Assembly: GCA_963847345.1 (NCBI GenBank) | Contig: CAWJZU010000021.1 | Location: 27,942 to 91,941 of the forward strand | Direction of reading: 5' to 3' | Source of the DNA: DATARH01 sp963847345 | GTDB lineage: Bacteria > Pseudomonadota > Alphaproteobacteria > ATCC43930 > CGMCC-115725 | DNA length: 64,000 nucleotides | Part shown: piece after piece, positions 1 through 6,597 of the stretch | How the letters are laid out: the number at the start of each line of letters is the position of its first letter | Numbering within the stretch: the first letter of the stretch is position 1 | Translations under genes and position numbers: made by a program | Notes under the pieces: model-generated | Databases searched by the model: none | The model's input: only the letters and a program-made list of their open reading frames with translations | What the model was told of the DNA's origin: nothing

Positions 1-1
1 T

Positions 2-721
2 GTCGTCATCGAGCCGGCCGGCTTGACCCGCGAGCTGGCCGACAGCGCGGCAACCGAATGGCACAGCGCTCCGGAGGAGGCAGCCGCCAATCTCGCGCCG
101 GATGCGATCGTCTTCGCGGTGAAGCCGCAGATCCTGGATTCGCTGCTGCCCGCGTACCGTCGCTGGGTTGCTCCGGAAACCTTGTTCCTGTCGATCGCGG
201 CGGGGAAGACAATCGCCGGCATCGCCGGTCACCTCGGGGGTGAGGCGGCGATCGTCCGCTGCATGCCAAACACGCCGGCCGCGATCGGCCGCGCGATCAC
301 GGTCGCCTGCCCGAATGTGCATGTCGCGCCGGGACAGCGCCTTCTTTGCGAGCAGCTGCTGGCCGCGATCGGCGACAGCGCCTGGGTTGACGACGAGGCG
401 CTAATGGACGCGGTCACGGCCGTGTCGGGCAGCGGCCCGGCCTATGTGTTTCTGCTGATCGAGGCGCTGGCCACCGCCGGTGCTCGCGCCGGGCTGCCGC
501 CCGAGATGTCGCTTCGCCTGGCGCGCGCGACGGTGGCCGGCGCCGGCCAGTTGGCGCTGGTCTCGGCCGAGACGCCGGCGCGGCTGCGCGAGAATGTCAC
601 GAGCCCCGGCGGTACGACCCGCGCCGCGCTCGACGTCTTGATGGACGAGCACGGGCTGCCGGAACTGCTCGACCGCGCTGTTGCCGCGGCGACCGCGCGC
701 TCGCGCGAACTGGCGAACTGA
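2..721 (+). CDS. proC: Pyrroline-5-carboxylate reductase, 5' end outside window
   Basis: Last step of proline synthesis: NAD(P)H-dependent reduction of 1-pyrroline-5-carboxylate in the cytoplasm. The frame is already open at base 2 and the first Rossmann strand is missing, so the gene starts before the window. Visible family motifs are FAVKPQ, the SIAAGKTI segment, the conserved RCMPNTPAAIG loop, and the C-terminal dimerisation domain with AVSGSGPAY and TSPGGTTRAALDVL. It ends with TGA at 719-721, seven bases before the TetR gene, so the two may be co-transcribed. Family assignment is firm; only the N-terminus is unseen. Confidence 0.95.
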   Translation, partial: VVIEPAGLTRELADSAATEWHSAPEEAAANLAPDAIVFAVKPQILDSLLPAYRRWVAPETLFLSIAAGKTIAGIAGHLGGEAAIVRCMPNTPAAIGRAITVACPNVHVAPGQRLLCEQLLAAIGDSAWVDDEALMDAVTAVSGSGPAYVFLLIEALATAGARAGLPPEMSLRLARATVAGAGQLALVSAETPARLRENVTSPGGTTRAALDVLMDEHGLPELLDRAVAAATARSRELAN

Positions 722-728
722 CGGCGCG

Positions 729-1370
729 ATGCCGAGCGACGCACCCGGCAACAGCCTGGAGCCGGTAGGAAGCGACAGCGATCGGCTGATCAACGCTGCG
801 CTGCGCCTGATCGCTGATCAGGGATGGCGGCGCTTGTCGATGGCGGCGATCGCGGCCGAGGCCGGTCTGCCGATCATCACTCTATACCGCACATTTCCGT
901 CGAAGCCGGCGATCCTGTGCGCCTTCGCGAGGCGTATCGACGAGACCGTGCTCGCGGCGCCGCCCGAGGCCGACCCCGATGAGCGCCTGCGCGATCGCGT
1001 CTTCGACCTGTTGATGCGGCGCTTTGACGCGCTTCGTCCGCATCGCGAGGCCCTCGATGTACTCGGGCGCGAGCTGCCGGGCGATCCTGTGGCCGCGCTC
1101 GCGCTCGGCGCCGCTCTGCTGCGCTCGATGGCGTGGGTCCTGGAAGCGGCGGGAATCTCAACTCACGGGCTGCGCGGCGCGGTCGCGGTGAAGCTTACGG
1201 CGGGTGCGTACGTCGCCGTGCTGCGTGTGTGGCGGCGCGATGATACGCCCGACCTGGCGCCGACGATGGCGGCGCTGGACCGCCGGCTGCGCGGCATCGA
1301 GCGCTGGCTAGGTTCCGCCCGGCGGAGGGGCCGCGAAGCGAGCGATGGGCCCGCCGCAAGTCCGGCGTGA
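729..1370 (+). CDS. TetR/AcrR family transcriptional regulator
   Basis: A 213-residue protein with an N-terminal TetR-type helix-turn-helix (about residues 12-58; SMAAIAAEAGLPIITLYRTFPSK is the recognisable core, given here in short form as AAEAGLP-x3-LYRTFPSK) followed by an all-helical ligand-binding or dimerisation domain. An upstream ATG at 681 would overlap proC, so the ATG at 729, directly after the proC stop, is preferred. The phasin gene lies downstream behind its own palindromic promoter. Control of that promoter by this protein is possible but unproven. The effector cannot be predicted from sequence. Confidence 0.85.
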   Translation: MPSDAPGNSLEPVGSDSDRLINAALRLIADQGWRRLSMAAIAAEAGLPIITLYRTFPSKPAILCAFARRIDETVLAAPPEADPDERLRDRVFDLLMRRFDALRPHREALDVLGRELPGDPVAALALGAALLRSMAWVLEAAGISTHGLRGAVAVKLTAGAYVAVLRVWRRDDTPDLAPTMAALDRRLRGIERWLGSARRRGREASDGPAASPA

Positions 1371-1383
1371 AGCGGCTGCATTG

Positions 1384-1450
1384 TTGCGCCGCAAAATTTT
1401 GCTTGACGGGGGCTTATATGCCCACGATATAAGCATTGTGCACTGCACAA
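1384..1450 (+). promoter_or_regulatory. Phasin promoter with four overlapping inverted repeats
   Basis: A sigma70-like promoter is visible: TTGACG at 1403-1408, a 17-base spacer, then GATATA at 1426-1431. It is packed with dyads: TTGCG-C-CGCAA (1384-1394), GCAAAATTTTGC (1391-1402), CTTATAT-N7-ATATAAG (1413-1433) and TTGTGCA-N-TGCACAA (1436-1450). The first and last each contain TGC-N3-GCA, the kind of site bound by PhaR-type PHA repressors in alphaproteobacteria. PhaR binding here is inference. The phasin ATG follows at 1484. Confidence 0.6.
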
Positions 1451-1483
1451 ACTTCCGGTCACCTGCTACGGAAACACAGCACC

Positions 1484-1918
1484 ATGTCCGATGCCCGCCC
1501 GACCCCGTTTGATTTTGACATGACCAAGATCTTCGCCGATTTCCGGTTCCGGCCGTTCGATGTCGAGGCCGTCTGGGCCGCCCAGCGCCGCAATATCGAG
1601 GCGCTGAGCCAGGCGAACCAGGCCGCCGTCGAGGGCGTGCATGCTCTGGCGCGCCGCAACATCGAGCTGACCCGCGAGACCTTCGAGGGGCTGTCGGCGC
1701 TGATGCACGACTTGGCGCAGCCGTGCTCGACCGAGGACCGCACTGCGAAGACGACCGAGTACGCGAAAAAGCTGCTCGAGAAGGGTGTCAGCCACACCCG
1801 CGAAGTCACGACGATAGCGGCCAAGGTCGGCACCGATGCGGCCGAGATCCTGCAACGCCGCGCGACCGAGGGGATCGAGGAGTTCCGCAGCTTCGCGAGT
1901 CAGCAAGCCACGCGCTGA
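1484..1918 (+). CDS. Phasin family protein (PHA granule surface protein)
   Basis: A 144-residue, mostly helical, highly charged protein of the Phasin_2 type. Phasins coat intracellular polyhydroxyalkanoate granules and control their size and number. The N-terminal stretch FDFDMTKIFADFRFRPFD and the following AAQRRNIEALSQANQ repeat-rich amphipathic helix are typical. The ATG at 1484 was chosen over an earlier in-frame start at 1436, because 1436 falls inside an operator-like palindrome. No PHA synthase or depolymerase gene is in view. A strong terminator follows directly, so the gene is probably monocistronic. Confidence 0.9.
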   Translation: MSDARPTPFDFDMTKIFADFRFRPFDVEAVWAAQRRNIEALSQANQAAVEGVHALARRNIELTRETFEGLSALMHDLAQPCSTEDRTAKTTEYAKKLLEKGVSHTREVTTIAAKVGTDAAEILQRRATEGIEEFRSFASQQATR

Positions 1919-1940
1919 CGCGTCTTTCAGAAAATGACGA

Positions 1941-1970
1941 GGCCGTCTGTGAAAGCAGGCGGCCTTTTCG
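1941..1970 (+). terminator. Rho-independent terminator of the phasin gene
   Basis: An imperfect GC-rich stem (GGCCGTCTG pairing with CAGGCGGCC) with a short GAAAG-type loop, followed by TTTTCG. It starts about 20 bases after the phasin stop codon. Confidence 0.8.
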
Positions 1971-2004
1971 TTTGCGGGTATGGGCTCGGGTACCGGCTCG
2001 GAAC

Positions 2005-2087
2005 CGTAGGATGGCGCTGAGCGCAGCGAAGCCCATCATCCAACCCGGCGCACAGCATGGGCTTGGCGTTGCTCAGCTCATCCTACG
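2005..2087. repeat. Interspersed repeat, head-to-head inverted pair
   Basis: Two near-identical 32-base arms face each other. The left arm begins CGTAGGATGGCGCTGAGC and ends AAGCCCAT; the right arm is its reverse complement with a few changes. Together they form a long hairpin between two genes that converge here. Single copies of the same element recur at 47809-47840 and 48481-48512. Confidence 0.75.
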
Positions 2088-2102
2088 GATCACCGTTTTC
2101 GT

Positions 2103-3191
2103 CTAATCCAGCAGCCACGGCGCCGCGCTGGCCTGCGCGATCTGGCGGATTTGGCCCAACAGGCCGGGTCCAACCGGAATGCCGTCGCGCATCCGAATGG
2201 CAGCGTTGATCCATTGCGGGTCGCCCGCCACCATGACCGGTTGTGTCGGATCGACCGGCTTTGTCGCGCGCAGATCGTCGCACAGCCTCGTCACATCGGC
2301 CGCGAACTCGCGCTCGTCGCGGAACAGGCCGGGGTCGATCGCGATAAAGCAGTGGCCGATATCCATGCCCTGCGGTTTTTTCGTGTGCATCGGGTCGGTG
2401 ATCAGGGTCGCCCCCGACAGACACGCGCCGAGGATGTTGACCATCACCGCCAGCCCGTAGCCCTTGTAGCTCGAATTCTCCGGCGACCCGCCGAGCGAGG
2501 TCAGAAACCCGCCCCTCTCGCGCGCTTCCAAGGGATCGGTGCTCGGCATCCCGTCCTTGTTCAGGACCCAGCCCGGCGGGCATTGCAGCCCTTCGTTGGC
2601 CTTGTTGCGGATGCGGCCGGCGGCGACCGTCGTCGTCGCCATGTCGAGCAGGAACGGGTTGCCGTCGGCCGTCGGCGCCGCAAACGACCACGGGTCGGTG
2701 CCGAGTTTGGCTTCCTTGCCGAAAGTCGGCGCGACCTGGATCGACGATGCGCTGGTGCACGCCATGCCGATCAGCCCCTCCTTCGCCGCCATCAGCGTAT
2801 AATAGCCGGTCGCGCCGAAATGCGCCGAGTTGCGCACCGCCGTGATCGCCATGCCGGCGGCCTTGGCCTTCTCGATCGCGACCCGCATCGCGAAATGCGC
2901 CGGCACGTGGCCGAGCCCGCCATCGCCGTCCACTAGCGCCGAGACCGGCGTTTCCTTGATGACCCGCGGGCGGCACTGCATGTTGGCGCGGCCGGTCCGG
3001 CGCAGCCGGTCGTAGCCCGGGATCATCGACATACCGTGGCTGTCCACCCCGTGCAGATCGGCCCACGACAGGATGTCGGCGGTCGTCTCGGCATTCTCCT
3101 CCGGCATCCCCCACGCCAGGAGGATCGCCTTTAACTGCCCACGATGCTTTTCATACGGCGCAGTCGGGGCGTTCGCGGTCGAATCGGCCAT
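2103..3191 (-). CDS. Ldh_2 family (malate/L-lactate dehydrogenase type 2) oxidoreductase
   Basis: A 362-residue NAD(P)-dependent dehydrogenase of the Ldh_2 family (malate, lactate, ureidoglycolate or sulfolactate type), which uses a fold different from the classical Rossmann LDH. Family marks are DLHGVDSHGMSM around residues 46-55 with catalytic-type His52, the NSAHFGATGYY segment, and YKGYGLAVMVNILGACLSG near the C-terminus. The start lies six bases downstream of the SDR stop on the same strand, so the two form an operon. Substrate is not predictable; a 2-hydroxyacid/2-ketoacid pair is likely. Confidence 0.9.
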   Translation of the reverse strand: MADSTANAPTAPYEKHRGQLKAILLAWGMPEENAETTADILSWADLHGVDSHGMSMIPGYDRLRRTGRANMQCRPRVIKETPVSALVDGDGGLGHVPAHFAMRVAIEKAKAAGMAITAVRNSAHFGATGYYTLMAAKEGLIGMACTSASSIQVAPTFGKEAKLGTDPWSFAAPTADGNPFLLDMATTTVAAGRIRNKANEGLQCPPGWVLNKDGMPSTDPLEARERGGFLTSLGGSPENSSYKGYGLAVMVNILGACLSGATLITDPMHTKKPQGMDIGHCFIAIDPGLFRDEREFAADVTRLCDDLRATKPVDPTQPVMVAGDPQWINAAIRMRDGIPVGPGLLGQIRQIAQASAAPWLLD

Positions 3192-3197
3192 CTCGGC

Positions 3198-4115
3198 TCA
3201 CTCCATCGGCAGCCCGGCATGGGTGTTGCGCGAATCGAGCGAGGTGAACCCGCTCGCCAGCGACGGCATCGCGACCTCGCCGATCGTCTCCGGGGTCCAG
3301 CCGCCCTGGCGATGCACCATCCGCACCGGCCGCATATGGCCGTACAGCGACAGCTCTGCGGCGCGCTGATGGAACACCTGGCCGTTGACGTAACTGGACT
3401 GTTCGGAAGCGAGAAACACGCACAGCGGCGCGATCGCGTCGGCTCGGCTGCGCCGCAGACGCTCCTCGCGCGCCGCCGCCGCGTCCGGGTCCTTCGGGGT
3501 CGGCACCGAGCGGGTCATGCGCGTGTCGGCCGACGGCGCGATGACGTTTGCGGTGATACCGCGCGACTGGTTCTCCATCGCGATGATGCGGGCCAGCGCG
3601 ACGATGCCGAACTTGGCCGAGCCGTAATTGGCCTGGCCGACATTGCCCAGCAGCCCCGAGGTCGACGACACCAGGATCATGCGGCCGTAATTCTGCTCGC
3701 GGAACAGGTTGATCGCGGCCCGGTTGATGTTGAAGTGCCCGGTCAGGTGGACGTCGATGACGGCCTGCCAATCCTCCGGGAACATGTTGTGGAACATCTT
3801 GTCGCGCAGGATACCGGCGGCGTTGAACACGATGTGCAGCCCGCCGAATGTGTCGCGCGCTTGGCTTACCATCTGCAGGCAATCGTCGAACTTGTTGACG
3901 TAGCCGTAATTCGCGACCGCCTCGCCACCGGCCGCCTTGATCTGATTGACGATTTCCTGTGCCGGAGTCGTGTCGGTGCCCTCGCCGCTGCCGGTGGTGC
4001 CGGGGTCGTTGACGACGATTTTGGCGCCGTGCGCGGCCATCAGTTTCGCGACCTCGCCGCCGACACCGCGGCCCGAGCCGGTGCAAATCGCGACGCGTCC
4101 GTCCAGCATGCCCAT
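3198..4115 (-). CDS. SDR family oxidoreductase (long C-terminal extension)
   Basis: A 305-residue short-chain dehydrogenase with cofactor loop TGSGRGVGG, NAAG, and the catalytic Ser plus YGSAK in VSSTSGLL...ANYGSAKFG. The insert after VNDPG and the roughly 50-residue C-terminal extension resemble the dehydrogenase domain of multifunctional (R)-3-hydroxyacyl-CoA enzymes. An acyl-CoA or steroid-like substrate is therefore plausible but inferred. The start at 4115 is preferred over 4157 because GGGAGAGG sits about eight bases upstream of it. First gene of a two-gene operon with the Ldh_2 dehydrogenase. Confidence 0.85.
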   Translation of the reverse strand: MGMLDGRVAICTGSGRGVGGEVAKLMAAHGAKIVVNDPGTTGSGEGTDTTPAQEIVNQIKAAGGEAVANYGYVNKFDDCLQMVSQARDTFGGLHIVFNAAGILRDKMFHNMFPEDWQAVIDVHLTGHFNINRAAINLFREQNYGRMILVSSTSGLLGNVGQANYGSAKFGIVALARIIAMENQSRGITANVIAPSADTRMTRSVPTPKDPDAAAAREERLRRSRADAIAPLCVFLASEQSSYVNGQVFHQRAAELSLYGHMRPVRMVHRQGGWTPETIGEVAMPSLASGFTSLDSRNTHAGLPME

Positions 4116-4317
4116 TTTGCGGCCCTCTCCCGAATGCGTTTGCGCTTTGAGCCGCAATTGACCCGCCCGCCCGCGCTTTTGTCAATTCGCTCGCCGAACC
4201 GCGAGAAAGCGACCGCTCCGGCCGATGCCACCCGCGAATGTTGCAATGACTGGGAAAAGCTCTTGCGTCGCCGGCCAGGCCGCTTATCTATGCGGTCCGA
4301 CGCAATCGCACGTGCCT

Positions 4318-4476
4318 AGAACCCCAAGCCAATCGGGGTGCCGCTACGACGTAACGCGTCCTTTTTGGCAGGGCCGGTCACCCCGCAAGGGATCAGTGGA
4401 CCGGCATTTCCTTAAGGGAAACGGCTATGGTCCGGCACGCGATGCGAAGTACTCGCACGATCATCTGATCCGTTGA
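4318..4476 (+). ncRNA. Structured leader of the decarboxylase gene, candidate speF motif
   Basis: Between 4116 and 4589 there is no convincing large gene, but 4318-4476 folds into successive hairpins: ACCCC/GGGGT (4321-4339), GCCGGTC/GACCGGC (4373-4405) enclosing CCC-GCAA-GGG with a GNRA loop, TTTCC/GGAAA (4407-4421), TGCGA/TCGCA (4443-4457) and GATC/GATC (4459-4470). Its place upstream of an alphaproteobacterial ornithine decarboxylase matches the described speF leader motif (Rfam RF00518). The family assignment comes from context and memory, not a covariance search. 4116-4317 shows nothing recognisable. Confidence 0.6.
4427..4468 (+). CDS. Possible 13-residue leader peptide inside the decarboxylase leader
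   Basis: ATG at 4427 opens a 13-codon frame, MVRHAMRSTRTII, ending in TGA. AAGGGA lies about eight bases upstream and is itself half of the TTTCC/GGAAA hairpin. The peptide is rich in arginine, and the frame covers the last two hairpins of the leader. Enteric speF genes use an ornithine-sensing arrest peptide, so a similar role is conceivable. The evidence here is only position, ribosome binding site and composition. Confidence 0.3.
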   Translation: MVRHAMRSTRTII

Positions 4477-4589
4477 CGCGCCGGAGCGCATCGCTCCGCC
4501 GTGTCACTCATCCTGATCTGTCGCCGCTGCCGTGCCCGTCGAAGCCGGGCCGGATCGGCGTCGCCTCCTTTCCGTGGGAGGACCGTGCG

Positions 4590-5816
4590 ATGGCGAAAGC
4601 CCGCCTAGTTTCGCTGAAATCCGCACCGCCACCGGCCGGGCGTCCGCTCGCCCTGCCGAACGTGGACGCCCTCGTCGCGGCCGAGCGCCCGTCCGAGCCG
4701 CTCGTCTGCGTGCGTCCGGCGACGATCGCCGCCGCGTCGCGCCGCTTTGTCGAGGCGTTTCCGGGGGATGTGCTCTATGCCGTCAAGTGCAACCCGGAGC
4801 CGCGCGTGCTGCGCGCGGTGTGGGCCGGCGGCGTCAGGCATTTCGACTGCGCCTCGCTGCCCGAGATCGCGCTGGTGCGCCGCGTGCTGCCGCGCGCCGA
4901 GGTGCACTTCATGCACCCGGTCAAGTCGCGCCCGGCGATCCAGGCCGCTTTTCACCAACACGGCGTCGCCGACTTCGCGTTCGACAGCAAGGACGAGCTG
5001 GAAAAGATCCTTCAGGAGACGGTGCGCGCCGTGCCGGTTGGCACGCCGCCGGTCTTGGGCCTGTTCGTGCGTCTCGCGGTCAAGCAGGGCGGCGCCTACG
5101 ACCTCTCGGGCAAGTTCGGCGTCGCGGTCGGAGAAGCGGCCGAACTGCTGCGTCTGGCGCGGCCGCATGCAGCGCGGCTTGGGCTGTGCTTCCATGTCGG
5201 CTCGCAATGCCTCGATCCGGCAGCCTATCGCAGCGCGATGGCGCTGGCGGCCGAGGCCGCCGCGTTGTCCGGCGTCGCTGTCGACATCGTTGATGTCGGC
5301 GGCGGATTTCCGGTCAGCTATCCGGACATCGAGCCGCCGCCGCTCGGCGATTACATGGCGGCCATCGGCCAGGCGGCAGCCCAGTTTGGCGTCAACGTCA
5401 AGTTGTGGGCCGAGCCGGGGCGGGCGCTGGTCGCCGGAGGCGGGTCGGTCGTTGCGCAGGTGCAGCTGCGCCGCGGCGATGCGCTGTACGTCAATGACGG
5501 CGTCTATGGCAGTCTCAGCGACGCCGGACATCCCGGCTTCCGCTTCCCGGTCCGGCGCGTGCCCATCGACGGCGCGGCCGACAGCGAGGCGCCGCTGCGC
5601 GCGTTCTCCCTGTACGGGCCGACCTGCGACAGCGCCGATTTCATGAAGGGGCCGTTTCTGCTGCCGGACGACATCGACGAGGGCGACTGGATCGAGTTGG
5701 GCCAGCTCGGCGCCTATGGAGCATGCCTGCGCACCCGCTTCAACGGCTTCGATGGTACCCTGACGGCCGAAGTCGCCGACCCGCCGCTGCTCGCGACGCC
5801 CGGCTACGAGGGCTAG
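4590..5816 (+). CDS. speF: Ornithine (type III PLP) decarboxylase
   Basis: A 408-residue alanine-racemase-fold PLP decarboxylase, most likely converting ornithine to putrescine. Lys66 in YAVKCNPEP is the Schiff-base lysine. VDVGGGFPVSY is the phosphate-binding loop, EPGRALVA follows, and GPTCDSADF carries the catalytic cysteine of eukaryotic-type ODCs. The start at 4590 has GGGAGGA upstream; an in-frame start at 4473 would lie in the leader. Family members may also accept lysine or carboxynorspermidine-like substrates, but the speF-like leader favours ornithine. No other polyamine genes are nearby. Confidence 0.88.
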   Translation: MAKARLVSLKSAPPPAGRPLALPNVDALVAAERPSEPLVCVRPATIAAASRRFVEAFPGDVLYAVKCNPEPRVLRAVWAGGVRHFDCASLPEIALVRRVLPRAEVHFMHPVKSRPAIQAAFHQHGVADFAFDSKDELEKILQETVRAVPVGTPPVLGLFVRLAVKQGGAYDLSGKFGVAVGEAAELLRLARPHAARLGLCFHVGSQCLDPAAYRSAMALAAEAAALSGVAVDIVDVGGGFPVSYPDIEPPPLGDYMAAIGQAAAQFGVNVKLWAEPGRALVAGGGSVVAQVQLRRGDALYVNDGVYGSLSDAGHPGFRFPVRRVPIDGAADSEAPLRAFSLYGPTCDSADFMKGPFLLPDDIDEGDWIELGQLGAYGACLRTRFNGFDGTLTAEVADPPLLATPGYEG

Positions 5817-5961
5817 CTCCCGCGGGGATCGACCCTGCACAAGCCGGAGCCGCACGCGTTCGCTACGTCGTTGCGCGCACTTCGCCAAAGCGGCAAGATG
5901 AGGCTGGCCACAGGCAATTTCCCGGTGCCGTCTATGGCGCCGCAAACGGCTGGAGGACGGC

Positions 5962-6546
5962 TTGCAGGCGCCGAAACGAGCCGTGATCGCCGTCGTCATG
6001 GGTGTCTCGGGCTCCGGTAAGACGACTTTCGGCGCCGCTCTGGCCCATCGCCTCGGCTGGCGTTTTCAGGAGGGCGACGCGCTGCATCCGCCGGAAAATG
6101 TCGCAAAAATGCAGGCCGGCATCCCGCTCGACGACGCGGACCGCGCGCCGTGGCTGCAGGCGGTCGCGGCCAAGATCGATCAGTGGCGCGAGCAGGGCGA
6201 GGCTGGGGTAATCACCTGCTCGGCGCTGAAGCGCCGATACCGCGACATCATTATCGGCAACCGAGCCGAAATCCGGCTGGTTTATCTGACCGCGCCACCG
6301 GCGCTGATCGCGGCGCGTCTCGCCGGGCGGCGCGGTCACTTCATGCCGGCGAGCCTGCTCGAAAGCCAGCTCGCCATCCTCGAACCGCCCGGCCCCGAAG
6401 AGCACGCGCTGACCGTGGCGATGGATGCACCGATAGAGACCGTCGTGGAACGGATCGCCGCCGCTTTGATCGCGCAGGACAAGCGCGATCGCAGCACAAT
6501 CGATGAAGGCGGCGTTGAAATCGGCAGTGCCATGGCAACGTCATGA
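5962..6546 (+). CDS. gntK: Gluconokinase
   Basis: A 194-residue P-loop kinase that phosphorylates D-gluconate to 6-phosphogluconate, feeding gnd in the same cluster. The Walker A motif GVSGSGKTT is at residues 14-22. GDALHPPENVAKM, GIPLDDADRAPWL and ITCSALKRRYRD are signature gluconokinase segments. The reading frame begins with TTG at 5962; the ATG at 5998 would leave the P-loop at the extreme N-terminus. First gene of the sugar-phosphate operon, 51 bases before tal-pgi. The C-terminal tail of about 20 residues exceeds the usual family length. Confidence 0.92.
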   Translation: MQAPKRAVIAVVMGVSGSGKTTFGAALAHRLGWRFQEGDALHPPENVAKMQAGIPLDDADRAPWLQAVAAKIDQWREQGEAGVITCSALKRRYRDIIIGNRAEIRLVYLTAPPALIAARLAGRRGHFMPASLLESQLAILEPPGPEEHALTVAMDAPIETVVERIAAALIAQDKRDRSTIDEGGVEIGSAMATS

Positions 6547-6597
6547 TCGTCGGCGACAATTCAATCCGTGAACCGGCCTGACGCAGGAAGGACGAGC

